Made by a program: the position numbers and the translations under genes. Below, one piece after another: positions 12,164 through 22,461 of a stretch of 64,000 bases of DNA (position 1 is the stretch's first letter; each line of letters starts with the position of its first letter). The DNA is from Thecaphora thlaspeos (taxonomy: Eukaryota > Basidiomycota > Ustilaginomycetes > Urocystidales > Glomosporiaceae), in NCBI GenBank assembly GCA_900291925.1, contig UWYS01000001.1:1054001-1118000 (forward strand), in the 5' to 3' direction. A model generated the notes under the pieces. The model saw nothing but the letters and a program-made list of their open reading frames with translations, searched no databases and had not been told where the DNA came from.

Positions 12164-13741
12164 ATGTCTTCGCCACCGGACTCCGCAATCTACATCCCCG
12201 ACCTGCAGTCGCTGCCTTCGCAGGTCAGGACCATCTGCTGCATCGGTGCGGGCTACGTCAGAGGTCCAACCTGCTCGATAATCGCGCTCAAATGCCCGCA
12301 CATCAAGGTCATCATCGTCGACGTCAATCCGCTGCGTACCGACGCGTGGAATTCGGACAAGCTGCCGGTCTTCGAGCCGGGCCTGGAAGACGTGGTCCGC
12401 CAGTACCGTGGCCACAACCTCTTCTTCAGCACCGAAATTGACGCCGCCATCCACGAGGCAGACCTCATCTTTGTCAGCGTCAACACACCGACAAAGACGA
12501 GCGGCGTTGGCAAAGGCCTCGCGGCGGACCTGCACTACGTCGAAGCCTCCACGCGCCGGATTGCCTCGGTCGCCACGTCGTCCAAGATCATTGTGGAAAA
12601 GTCGACCGTGCCCTGCCGGACCGCTGCCTCGATGCGGCCCATCCTCGAGTCCCACACGTCGGAAACCGAAGACGACAAGCAGATCACCTTTCAGATCCTC
12701 TCGAACCCCGAATTCCTGGCCGAGGGGACGGCGATCCGCGATCTGTACAACCCTGATCGCGTGCTGATCGGCAGCCTCGACACCAGGGAGGGTAAGAAGG
12801 CCGCGCACGCACTGCGAGAAGTATACGAAAACTGGGTCGATGGCGGCAAGATCTACGAGACTGGACTGTGGTCGAGCGAGCTGAGCAAGCTGGTGAGTTT
12901 GGCCGCCGGATCTGCTTGCCCGCAAACCCTGTCTGCTGATCTTGCTTCTTTGTTACGTATTCTCCCGCACCCACAGGCTGCCAATGCGCTGCTCGCCCAG
13001 CGAATCTCGTCGATCAACTCGCTTTTGGCCATCTGCGAAGCTACGGGTGCCGACGTTTCGGAAGTCGCGCACGCCTGCGGTCTCGACGCGCGGATCGGGC
13101 CCAAGTTCCTCAAGGCGTCGATCGGATTCGGCGGCTCGTGCTTCCAGAAGGACATTCTGAACCTCGTCTACCTCTCCGAGTCGCTCGGTCTCGCAGAGGT
13201 GGCGGCCTACTGGCACCAGGTGATCCTGATGAACAAGTACCAGAAGTCGCGTTTCGCCCGCAAGGTGGTTCAGACGCTATTCAACATCATCACGATGAAT
13301 AAGGTGGCCGTGCTCGGTTTCGCCTTCAAGAAGGACACGGGCGAGACGCGCGAGGCACCCGCTATCACGCTCTGCAAGTCGTTCAGGCAGGAGCAGGCGT
13401 TCATCTCGATCTACGCTCCCAAGGTTTCGCGCCAACAGATCCTGCTCGACCTGACGGAGCCGGGCGTGGTGGACGACTACGAGGCGGTACGCGCCCAGGT
13501 CACCGTTGCCGCCTCGCCGCAAGAGGCGTGCAGGGATGCCGAGGCCGTCGTCATCTGCACAGAGTGGGACGAATTCGCCCAAAAGACGGAGGAGTGGCTC
13601 GACATCTACGCGACGATGAAGAAGCCGGCCTTCCTCTTCGACGGCCGCGATGTCGTCGATGCGCAGATGCTGAGAAAGGTCGGCTTCCGCGTCCACACCG
13701 TCGGCAAGGGTCCGCAGATCATCGATCCTATCTGGGCGTAA
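12164..13741 (+). CDS. UGD1: UDP-glucose 6-dehydrogenase
   Basis: Two exons, 12164..12892 and 12977..13741, 497 residues. It oxidises UDP-glucose to UDP-glucuronate with two NAD+, the precursor of UDP-xylose and of glucuronate-containing wall and capsule polysaccharides. Visible are the N-terminal Rossmann loop ([13 protein letters not shown]), [44 protein letters not shown], the catalytic Cys about residue 298 in [13 protein letters not shown], and the C-terminal domain with [16 protein letters not shown] and FDGRDV. Residue 33 is Arg where the family has the third Gly of the dinucleotide motif. The intron (12893-12976) is 84 nt, a multiple of three and free of stops, so a retained form would carry 28 extra residues; I chose the spliced form because it rejoins [11 protein letters not shown] as in homologues. 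Confidence 0.93.
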   Translation: MSSPPDSAIYIPDLQSLPSQVRTICCIGAGYVRGPTCSIIALKCPHIKVIIVDVNPLRTDAWNSDKLPVFEPGLEDVVRQYRGHNLFFSTEIDAAIHEADLIFVSVNTPTKTSGVGKGLAADLHYVEASTRRIASVATSSKIIVEKSTVPCRTAASMRPILESHTSETEDDKQITFQILSNPEFLAEGTAIRDLYNPDRVLIGSLDTREGKKAAHALREVYENWVDGGKIYETGLWSSELSKLVSLAAGSACPQTLSADLASLLRILPHPQAANALLAQRISSINSLLAICEATGADVSEVAHACGLDARIGPKFLKASIGFGGSCFQKDILNLVYLSESLGLAEVAAYWHQVILMNKYQKSRFARKVVQTLFNIITMNKVAVLGFAFKKDTGETREAPAITLCKSFRQEQAFISIYAPKVSRQQILLDLTEPGVVDDYEAVRAQVTVAASPQEACRDAEAVVICTEWDEFAQKTEEWLDIYATMKKPAFLFDGRDVVDAQMLRKVGFRVHTVGKGPQIIDPIWA

Positions 13742-14427
13742 TCCACCGTCTTGGCGCGCCTCTCGAAACCTCTCGCACGTTCCGCTACGAACCTATATAA
13801 CCCGGCTCAATTTCCGTTCATTTCCCTCGCGTTCTTCGACTGTTCTCGCTATTTCAACCTAGTCATTGTCCTGACGCCCCATCTCCGAGATGCGCGCCCA
13901 GAGCGTTCTACCGACCGTGATGACATGGCGTGGCATGCTAATGGGCAAGACGACACAAGGGAGGAAAGCGCCGACGAAGTCCGCTCGCTTCGCCGCCGTA
14001 TCTTTGAAAAGGCGGGACGCATCTTGGACAGATCTACACGATGCTCCGTCAACGATGCCCCCCTCTCTGCTCTGACCTGTACACACACTCTCGCCACGCC
14101 ATGGAAGTCGCGCAAGCGAGATGCTGCGTCGGTACTTCCGGCGCTATAGCAAGCCCCGTGTTGTGCTGTCGCGCAGCCGTGGGTAGGCCAAGGAGCGAGG
14201 AGAGAGGTCAGCCCCCTCACCCGTGTTTCGGCTGCGCCGATCCGCAGGCGAAAAACTAGCGCCGGCGGCGGTCATTTCACTCTACAATTTTTGTGACTTT
14301 GGGACGGGCCCTTTTTCACCTCCTCCCATTCCCCTTCACCTCATCACACATCCCCCGCCTCTGCCATTGGAAACCTCACCGTCGCTGGCAACCCCGCGTC
14401 CTCATTCGACGTCGCCTGCCTGTCATC
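13742..14427. other. Intergenic region with a TATA-like element
   Basis: About 0.7 kb between UGD and the PP2C gene. TATATAA lies at 13794-13800, roughly 630 nt before the next start codon, so its use is uncertain. CT-rich leader sequence occupies 14310-14420. No gene seen. Confidence 0.4.
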
Positions 14428-15855
14428 ATGGAGCGATACGTCGTGAAGCGCGCCCTCACGCAAGCCCACCTCCAGCCGCTCGTTCCGTCCGCGCAGCAGC
14501 CGCAGCGCCATGCGCGACTCGCACCGGTCCCCTCGGCCTCCTCTTCCACAGTCACATCCGCGGGGGCATCGTTCAGCTCCGCTTCCGGCCCCCTTCGACG
14601 CTCGCTGATTCCCGGCTTTGCGCCCGCCTCTACCTACAGCAGCACGTCCAGGACCTCGGCCGGCGCCCTTTCGCCCTCCGCATGCCACTCTCTACTCCTC
14701 GCCCAGCGGCCATCTTCACAACGATCGCCTCTGGGTGCCCAGGCGACGGTAGCATCCGGCCGCTCGCTCACCACATCGACACATCGCAGCTCAAAAACAC
14801 ACTTCAAGTTCCTCACATCTTACGCCTTTGCCGGAAAGCCCCGCCACTCCGAGGAAGATCATCATCATCATCAGCAGCAGCAGCACGATGACGGCGGGTC
14901 GTCCCAGTCTGACGGGTCACCTCCGCCTTCCCCACAGGAAATCGGTTTCCCGGCGGACAGCGACGTCGGGAGATGGCGCGACGCCCTCCTAAAGGGCGGA
15001 GATGCCGGAGAAGATGCTCTGCTGTGCGCAGACATGGGCACGGCAGGCAACAAGGCGATAGGAGTCGCAGACGGCGTCGGCGGCTGGACCGAGAGCGGCG
15101 TCGATCCTTCTCTCTTTTCGCAGGCGCTCATGTTTCACGCGTCCAGAAAGGCCGAGATGTCGACGGCCGATCCCGACACTGCGGCGATAGGCGATGGCGC
15201 GGCGCCCAAGGCGATCATGGCCGATGCGTTCGACAGCGTGCTTAAGGAGCCTATGGTGGTGGCCGGCAGCGCAACGGCCTGTATCATCACGCTCGATGCC
15301 TCCTCGGGCATCATGCGCAGCGCAAACCTCGGCGACTCGGGCTTCGTCGTCCTGCGACAGGGCAAGGGCAAGCAGGGGCTCCTCTACGCCAGCCCACCGC
15401 AGCAGCTCGGCTTCAATACGCCACTCCAGCTCGCCAAGCTCCCCGCGGAGATGCGACAGCAGGGCAGCATCTCAAACACGCCAAAGGACGCGGCGACGTG
15501 GGAATGCAAGCTCCAGCACGCAGATCTGATCATACTCGGGACCGACGGCTTGTACGACAACGTGGATCCGCGACTCGAGATCCCACAATTTGCCAAATTC
15601 ATCAAGGAGCGACACCACACCAAGTACGCCGCGCAGCATCCAGAGAGCCCGTCGTCTTCCAAGGATAGCTTGGCAGAGGACCGGGAGTTCGTAGAGGTGC
15701 TGGCTACCAATCTTGTCGAGTACGCCAAGATTTGCCAGAATTCGCGGACAAAGCAAAGCCCCTTCGAGCGCGAGGCGGCGCGCTACGGGATCCACTACCC
15801 TGGCGGAAAGGTGGACGATGTGGCGCTCGTCTGCTGTCTGGTCATCGAAGAGTGA
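14428..15855 (+). CDS. PTC7: PP2C-family phosphatase, Ptc7/Azr1 type
   Basis: Intronless, 475 residues from Met-14428 (MERYVVKRALTQAHLQP). A start 45 codons upstream is open but lies in C/T-rich leader DNA. The N-terminus is Arg/Ser/Ala-rich and lacks acidic residues, consistent with a mitochondrial presequence. The PPM/PP2C core begins near residue 190: GEDALLCADMG, IGVADGVGGWTESGVDPSLFS, SANLGDSGFVVLRQG, LIILGTDGLYDNVD, and C-terminal KVDDVALVCCLV, which supply the metal-binding Asp residues. In yeast Ptc7 is mitochondrial and activates coenzyme Q synthesis by dephosphorylating Coq7. A His/Gln-rich run near residue 145-155 and a Ser/Pro linker are low-complexity additions. Confidence 0.88.
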   Translation: MERYVVKRALTQAHLQPLVPSAQQPQRHARLAPVPSASSSTVTSAGASFSSASGPLRRSLIPGFAPASTYSSTSRTSAGALSPSACHSLLLAQRPSSQRSPLGAQATVASGRSLTTSTHRSSKTHFKFLTSYAFAGKPRHSEEDHHHHQQQQHDDGGSSQSDGSPPPSPQEIGFPADSDVGRWRDALLKGGDAGEDALLCADMGTAGNKAIGVADGVGGWTESGVDPSLFSQALMFHASRKAEMSTADPDTAAIGDGAAPKAIMADAFDSVLKEPMVVAGSATACIITLDASSGIMRSANLGDSGFVVLRQGKGKQGLLYASPPQQLGFNTPLQLAKLPAEMRQQGSISNTPKDAATWECKLQHADLIILGTDGLYDNVDPRLEIPQFAKFIKERHHTKYAAQHPESPSSSKDSLAEDREFVEVLATNLVEYAKICQNSRTKQSPFEREAARYGIHYPGGKVDDVALVCCLVIEE

Positions 15856-16044
15856 AGTCGATGACCTTAAGCCACGCTCACCGTCTCCCTTGCCTACTTA
15901 ACCCAACAGAAGGGGGCTTCCGCACACGCTGCGAGCAAGAAGGCTGCACACCACACGATCCTTGTAATCTACCCTGCTTGGACGACAGTCTTTGCATGTA
16001 TTGTTGAGGGGCTAGACCCGGCCAGACGGAGCCGCCACCACCAC

Positions 16045-17046
16045 TCAGACATCTACCAGCACAAGAGCCGCCAAGACGACGACGACACCGAGGACGAGCT
16101 GGAAGGTCCAAGCTTGGACGGACGGTCGGAATGCGACGGCAGCGTTGCTTGCGCCCGCCTGCGTGGTCTGACTCGGCTGCGGGATGAAGCTCGCACCGAT
16201 ATTGTTGGCGTTCCCGCTGGATCCGGTGTCGGGGACGTAGAAGGTCATCGATGAAGCGGCCGACGAGTAGTATCGCGACGAGGAGGCAGCAGCAGGAAGT
16301 GCAGCCGAGGCCGAACGAGTCGCTGTCGCCGAAGCCGACCAGCCAGCCGCGGCACTGGCCGATCCGGAAACGGCCGAACGCAGACCTTCACCGCTACCCG
16401 TATACTGCGCTGATTTGCTACAAGCCGTCGAGTATCCATTTCGGCTCAACAGACACTCGCTAGCTGTCTGCACGTCGTCCGAGAGGTAGAGGATGCACGC
16501 TTCGAGAACGAAGAGAGTGACGTCGGTGCCCGAGACGGTTTCGATGCCGCAACCGGTGGAGTAGCACTTTGCCATTTCCAGACCGCTATCGGCGCAGAAG
16601 CAGGAGAGGAAGGCGTACGTCGTGTCCGGGCACTTCTTGGACGTGTCGTAGCTGGACGTGCAGTCCGAGGTGGTGCATTCGCTCGCGACGGAAGACGAGG
16701 CAGCTTGGCGTGCTTCGAGGAGCGGCGCGACGGAACGCGGAGAGACGTCTGCCGAGTCAGACTGGTGGTAGCGTTGGGTCGAGAAGAAGGTGAGGACAGA
16801 GGTAGCGTTGAGACCGTCGGCGGTGATCGGGCTGGCCGAGAGGCTCTGGAACTGGTCGAACGTGTCAAAGGTGGTGGTGAGCTCGGCGCTTGACTGCTGA
16901 GCAGCGAGGGTCAAGAGAAGGAGGGCGGCGATCATTTGCTGTTGGGGAAAGGGGGTGCCCGGACGCGTGGCTACCGTGAACCGGTGCTCTGAAGGAAAAG
17001 CAAACGTACCGCTGGAGGAACACGACAATGGACGACTCACCTTCAT
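16045..17046 (-). CDS. Cys-rich, Ser/Ala-rich surface protein, probably GPI-anchored
   Basis: Preferred model complement(join(16045..16938, 17041..17046)), 299 residues starting MKQMIAALLLLTLAAQQSSA, a clear signal peptide. The 102-nt intron is stop-free and in frame, so unspliced translation from 17046 or a start at Met-16935 are alternatives. The mature protein has a central region with ten Cys (from SECTTSDCTSS to SRNGYSTACSK), then a Ser/Ala/Thr-rich stretch suited to O-mannosylation, and a C-terminal hydrophobic tail (FQLVLGVVVVLAALVLVDV) after a small-residue region, the layout of a GPI signal. The Cys spacing does not obviously match the eight-Cys CFEM pattern. Likely cell-wall or plasma-membrane protein; function unknown. 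Confidence 0.75.
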   Translation of the reverse strand: MKVSRPLSCSSSGTFAFPSEHRFTVATRPGTPFPQQQMIAALLLLTLAAQQSSAELTTTFDTFDQFQSLSASPITADGLNATSVLTFFSTQRYHQSDSADVSPRSVAPLLEARQAASSSVASECTTSDCTSSYDTSKKCPDTTYAFLSCFCADSGLEMAKCYSTGCGIETVSGTDVTLFVLEACILYLSDDVQTASECLLSRNGYSTACSKSAQYTGSGEGLRSAVSGSASAAAGWSASATATRSASAALPAAASSSRYYSSAASSMTFYVPDTGSSGNANNIGASFIPQPSQTTQAGASNAAVAFRPSVQAWTFQLVLGVVVVLAALVLVDV

Positions 17047-18885
17047 CGTACGTGTCCTTGCAGCCTGGCCTGATAGCGGAAAGGCTAGGCTAGGGTTATG
17101 TGTAGCGATGTTCTGTTGCTGCAGACCTGTGCAGGCAGCTAAGCGAGAGAGAGGAAGCCTGAAAGTTCAGCCGCCGCCGCTTGCCTTGCACGTGGAGAAG
17201 GCGTGGCTGCCGCCCAAATGTGGTACGGTAGTGCAGGAGAGAGGACGTCAAGGCTCGGTTCATTCGGTACGACGCCAGCGTTGATAAGTCTAGTATGCTG
17301 CTGGGAGCGCTTGCGGAGAAGGGCTCTCCGCCTTAATGAGCATCGGCTACGTCGGCCGTCGATTTTGGCCCCGCTCCTGATGATGCAGAAAGTCGGCCCG
17401 ACGCCACGATGTCGTCCGCGCCCGGCCCATGGCGCTCGTCTGCTTGCATAGGCCTCACCGGGGTAGTACCGCTATGTAGGTGCTCCTCACCGTGCTTAGT
17501 GGGAAGGGAGCGGCAAATCGAGAGAGTCATGATACCCAGTCTTCCCTAAGCCGCCGCTTCAGAGGGTGAAGCGCCAGGACGTGTGCAGCTTTTGATGGCA
17601 TGCGAAGGTCGGCGCGCGTGCTGAACAATGGTCCATTTTGGACTGAGAAAAAGAGCAGCCACCGTGCCCTGGCATCTGCTGTCACAGAGTGTAGTCTCTG
17701 AGGTCGTCGGCACCGCTCCGCTCCGAACAGTGACAGGAGAGGGAAGGGAAGTGTTTGCTTCGAGTCACCAGCGTCTCCGTCGCAGGCAGAGCTGCGCGCA
17801 AAAGCCGTGACAGCTTGAGGTTTTTTACTCAGACCAAGCCTGGGCAGGGCACTCTCTGCACTGAGTGAAGTCGGTCATGAGTAGCCGTGAGGCGGTAGGC
17901 AGCCATCGTCCATGATCCTTGCATTTACATGTCACCGAGCACAGTTTGTCAAGCTATGACGTGCGCAAGAACGGGAGGGATGAGCTCACGGAGGACACGG
18001 TGATGCGAACACAGGGAGAGAGAGAGAGAGAGAGAGATGCAAAGCTCAACTTGGATTGGCGTGGTGGCTGGATGGCAGTGGTCTGTGGTGACAGAGAGTT
18101 CGGCTCCGCCTGCGACTTGTGGTCACAGTAACAAGCCAAGTACCCCGTGCCGCAGCGGGAGCTTCCGCACAATCTTATCGTCCCGATGTGGAAGACGCTA
18201 GTCCGATCGGGGCCCGGGGCGAGGCAAGGCATCGAACATCGGCGACAGGCAAGGCCTGCGTTGGACCCTTAATCTCTGCGCGCTATCACGACCCCATGCT
18301 TCTCGGTCGAGTGAGGCGCCGTACCTTGGAGCCCCTATAAGCTCGACTAGTCGATGTGGAGTCTGTCAACCAACTTGCCCTCAGCGAGGGACGTCAAGAC
18401 CCTGGGATGCTGTGCTTGTCCATCGGCCCCTCGTCCTTGCCTCGGCCACCATACCGCTGCCTGTCTCTGATGCATCAGAGGTGTGTGTGGATGCGGGCGG
18501 TGTGCTTACTGGAGAGCGTCTCGTGACCAGTCACCACCTCTGTAATCACTTTCATCGCTTGCTCGAAGGCTAATCGGAGGAGATCCGAGACCGTTTCGGG
18601 ACGAGGGCAAGGCTACGACGCCATGGAAAAAGTAGGCGAGGGTCCCGCTCGAATTGGTCAACCGTGCACTCTTGCCCGCCTGTCTGCCTGTCCTTTGGCC
18701 CGCGCTGAGGCCTCTCTCCCTTTTGCCTACATATGTAGTTGGAGCCTTGCTGGCAGCGCTTCTTGACGGCCCTCCCACCTCGTTACCCCAACGCAAAGCC
18801 CTCCCGCCTACAAGAGAGGCGCCGCCTCCCCCGTCTTCGTCCGCATCGCTGCTTGCCATACCCCGACGACGACGACGACGACACA
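17047..18885. other. Long intergenic region between two secreted-protein genes
   Basis: About 1.8 kb, the longest gap in the window, between the divergent GPI-protein and small secreted-protein genes. It contains a (GA)n run at 18016-18037 and only ORFs under 95 codons without recognisable similarity. No RNA gene or transposon ends recognised. Confidence 0.45.
18016..18037. repeat. (GA)n dinucleotide repeat
   Basis: About 11 GA units in intergenic DNA upstream of the small secreted-protein gene. Confidence 0.95.
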
Positions 18886-19482
18886 ATGTCCTCTTCCGAC
18901 GCGCTCCGGGCCTGCCTCTTTCTCTTGGTCGTCGCGGCCGCCTGCATCTCTCGCTCTCACTTTCGCTCCCGCAACGCATCGGTGGGCCACGACCTCGTCT
19001 GGCACTCGCAAGAAGACAAGTCTTTTCTAGCCGGCAGCGACCACCGCCCACTCCGCTCCGTAGCGGATGCGAGATCATTCGCCAACGAAGCAAGAGACGA
19101 GGCCGCGTACGGAGGCGCCGGCGAGCACGGCGCAGCGTGGCGGGGTAGGGATCTTTTGCGCCGACCCTCTGCCACTCGCCGAAGCCAGAACACCAGCTCC
19201 GGCCTGCAGCTCGTCGAGCAGCATCTAGTCGACAAGCTCTCCGCCTCTTTCGACGACGTCCAGAGCCGAAGGCACGGATCCGACCACTCCACATCGACGT
19301 CGAACGACTATCACGCCTTCAACGACAGCCGATTGGACACGTATGACAAGCTGCAGAGTCGCCGCAGTCTCGGGATGCTCGACCTCCCCAGCCTAGAGAG
19401 CCTCGGCCTCGACATGAGCGAGTCGACATCTCCTTGGGCCCTGCAGGAACACTTTCCTCCGGCCCAACTTCGACCCTACTAG
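18886..19482 (+). CDS. Small secreted protein with repeated dibasic (Kex2-like) sites
   Basis: Single exon, 198 residues. The first 22 residues (MSSSDALRACLFLLVVAAAC) form a signal peptide; after it there is no Cys. The mature region is hydrophilic, rich in Ser, Asp, Arg and His, and has four Arg-Arg pairs at residues 92-93, 98-99, 128-129 and 159-160. Two of these sit in similar contexts, DVQSRRHG and KLQSRRSL. Such sites are what Kex2-type proteases cleave in fungal pro-peptides and repetitive secreted effectors. No family recognised. The ATG at 18886 follows a GAC-repeat leader and has A at -3. Candidate secreted effector or peptide precursor; this role is inference. Confidence 0.62.
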   Translation: MSSSDALRACLFLLVVAAACISRSHFRSRNASVGHDLVWHSQEDKSFLAGSDHRPLRSVADARSFANEARDEAAYGGAGEHGAAWRGRDLLRRPSATRRSQNTSSGLQLVEQHLVDKLSASFDDVQSRRHGSDHSTSTSNDYHAFNDSRLDTYDKLQSRRSLGMLDLPSLESLGLDMSESTSPWALQEHFPPAQLRPY

Positions 19483-20098
19483 GCGTGACCGCGCCGCCTT
19501 CTCTTCCCTCCATCCACCATCGGCCTCGACTCTCAAGAGAAAAAGCCGACGGGCGACGGCGCCGCCTAACATCTGAGCAGACGGAGCATCTTCGAAGGCC
19601 CCGCTCCCGCAAGGAAATGGATGCCAAGCGCTTCCGTCAATCGATCTCTCATCGAAGGCTAATCCGTCGACCTCTCTCCTCGTCTGGACTGGGCTCATGA
19701 GACCCGCTAGACGCAGCGCTCCTTGTCTCTCTTTCCCCCTCTTTACCCGCTAGCATCACCAAGTTCCTCCGCGCCGCAATATCAGCCCAATCTCTCCCCA
19801 ACTCTCTCGCCATGCCAGACCTCTCGCCCTCGTCCAGCCTGACAAGGCAGGCAAGCAAGCAGCGGCGCAACTATGGATGCTCTGTTTCCCAGCGCGGTCT
19901 CTCTCTCGCTCCTCTGATACCTGAACTCTTCTCGCACAGCCTGAAGCATATATATACCTCGGCCTCCTTCCATAGTCCCCTTTCTCCAATGCTGTAACTC
20001 TATCGTCGACCATTTCGTCTCTTCGTGCAACACAGTCCTCCTTCCCTTGTCCTCTCTCCTTTCTCGCTGCCCGGTTAACCGCGCCGACCCAAGGGAAG
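19483..20098. other. Intergenic region with REC8 promoter
   Basis: About 0.6 kb. It holds the 3' end of the secreted-protein gene and the REC8 promoter with a TATA element. The ORFs here show no recognisable domains. Confidence 0.5.
19949..19956 (+). promoter_or_regulatory. TATA-like element upstream of REC8
   Basis: TATATATA about 143 nt before the REC8 start codon, in otherwise GC-rich DNA; position suits a core promoter. No experimental support. Confidence 0.5.
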
Positions 20099-22214
20099 AT
20101 GTTCTATAGCACCGATATCCTCTCGAGGAGGAAGGAGGGTCTCGGCCTCGTCTGGTGAGTTTCTTCGGCAACTACCCCTCTCTACCTCATCATACCAGGC
20201 TGACGGCAAAATCCCTCCTTTCAGGCTCGCTGCGACGCTTGGCGATCGTAGCGTGGTGAGAAGGCTTACCCGACGAGACTTCCTCTCTGTCGATGTATCG
20301 CGCGTCTGGTAAGTCTTCTTCGTCGCGAGAATCGCCACCCATTCACCCGGCTCGTTCCAGCTGACGCGCCGCCGTCGATTTCATCCCGCCTCCATATGTT
20401 CTAGTCGCAGCGTCGTCGAGCCAGCCGAGCCTATGGCGTTGCGCTTCTCCAGTCAGCTCATGTTCGGCATCGTCCGCATCTACATGCACCAAGTGAGTGC
20501 TGTTGACCAATCCCTTCTGACAACATCTTGATCCTGACTTTCACCCTCGCCATTTTCCACATCTGAACGACAGAGCGAGATATGGATGGCGGAAGTCACG
20601 CAGGTCTACGCCACTCTCCGCAAGAGCATCGCCCTCATCTCTCAGCCACGGGACAAAGAAGCCGACAACGTCGCTCTCAACATGCGCATCCTCCGCGCCA
20701 ATGTCGACGCCATCACCCTCCCCGCTGATATGACCTTCTACGCATTGGACTTCGACCCGACCTTTCTGATCGACCTTGTCGATCCCTTCGCCCTTCGAGC
20801 CGCGACACCGACGGGTATTGCCGATGGCTTCACACCGACCACACCTCCTCGGCCCCCTCGCTACGTCGTGCCGGAGGAGCGAATCACGCTCCCCGTCCCA
20901 GTCTACGAAGAAGAACCCGGAATCGCGCGCGTCGGCGTGCCCCGCAGGAGGGTGGAGGAAGGGATCGTCCTACCGCCCGAAGAAGAGGAGGAGGGCTTCG
21001 ATCTCGGTCTCGACATCGGCGGTGTGGAGCCAGAAGAATTCCCGGAGGAAGCCATGCCTCTCGCCGAGCCTAGCAGCGAGGCACCCGAAGCATTCCCACC
21101 CGGACTGCTCCGACCAATCGAAGGTGCACCGCCCATCGTCCCCGTCCCGCCATCTGCGGAGGTCACACCTCTCCCCATCCCGCTCGCGCTACCCGCACCC
21201 GTACCTCCGGAGCTGGCAGCAGCTCCACGACCTCGACCTCGCAAGGTCCGTATCCTTGAAGACCGCACACTCGAGCTGACCGACGAGGAACTACGCAACT
21301 CTCGCCGCAACTACGAGGAGATCATGGAGGCGCAGCGTCTCGCTGTCCACTTACGCGAGCGGCAGCGGCTGGAAACTCGCGCCGCCCACAATCTCATCTT
21401 CGAACCACCGGTCGAGATCATCGCCACGCCTGGGCTGTTCGACGTGTGGTCGTCCACCATCGGAGCTTCCCTCCGCGCCGTGGACGATCGGTTCCGCGCC
21501 GCACGTCGACGTGCCATCGCCGCTTCGCCACCACGTCCCCTGCCACTTGAGGAGGAAGTGCCACCGCCGTCGCCTGGTATTGAACTTGGTATCGAGGGTA
21601 TACCATCTGATATCACCACGTACGAAGAGGAAGTGGCTCGCGGGTTCACGCCTACCGAATGGGCCCGTCGAGCCGCCGAGCTCCCACCATGGCAAGTACT
21701 GGCCGAACGACGTCGGGAGGAATCCATCTCTGGCATCCGGCCGGTGGGTATAGAGACGCTTTCCGACATAGCGACTCGTTCGTTCGGTGTCGACACGCCG
21801 ACCGGTCTGCGACGCGTCACCCCAACTCGGAGGGCACCTTCCATCTCTTTCCCCTCTCCCTACGCCCCTTCCATCGAAGGGTTCGACCTGGGACCTCCAC
21901 CTCCTCCCTCGCCTTCTTCCTTTCGTCTTCCTCCCCCTCCCGCCCCGCCCACCGTCGAAGAATTCCCACACCCCGCCTCGATTTTCCAGCAGGACCTCGA
22001 GACAGAGACATCCAACTTTCTCTCCTACGCCCAGACGATCCGGGACGAGTTGGAGGACACGTTTCTCTTCTTCAGCGATCTGGCGCCTGTAGCGAGCAGT
22101 TCACCCTCGGTTGCGGCTCAGGCATTCTACCACGTCCTGGCGCTGACACAGGCGGGCAGGATGAAGGCAAAACAGGACGAGGCCTATGCCGAGATTGAAA
22201 TTACGTTGGTCTAG
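20099..22214 (+). CDS. REC8: Rec8-type meiotic cohesin kleisin
   Basis: Four exons, 20099..20154, 20225..20308, 20405..20492 and 20574..22214, 622 residues, all in phase. The first three exons are 55-90 nt and together with exon 4 encode the Rad21/Rec8 N-terminal domain: MFYSTDILSRRKEGLGLVWL, AATLGDRSVVRRLTRRDFLS, VDVSRVC, PMALRFSSQLMFGIVRIYMH. The LGLVWLAATLG pattern resembles Rec8 more than mitotic Rad21. A Pro/Glu-rich disordered middle follows, then a C-terminal kleisin winged-helix (ASIFQQDLETETSNFLSYAQ to AEIEITLV) that would bind the Smc1 head. Rec8 holds sister chromatids in meiosis and is cut by separase. Mitotic Scc1/Rad21 is the alternative. Confidence 0.9.
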
Positions 22215-22461
22215 TAGAGGGCGGGATGCAGCGGACGACGGCAAGGGACTTGCGATGCGGGAAGGGGTGTTCTTACAGTATGATGTGGGTCGAGTCGGGT
22301 TCCATGCGAGAGACTGAAGAAAAGAAAACGGGTCGTGATGGGGTCATGATCGTGTCGTATCACAGCGGATAGCGACGTGATGTCGTAGAAAGCAAGGGAG
22401 GACGGGAGATGTGAGATCGACCCCAGCCGTCGTTTCAAAGAGTTTCAGAGCGGGACAGCCA

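Noticed and set aside
11783..12925. 380-codon ORF on the minus strand across UGD1
   Set aside because: Antisense shadow of a GC-rich gene; composition is Arg/Val/Asp-rich, no domains, and the plus strand has a complete enzyme.
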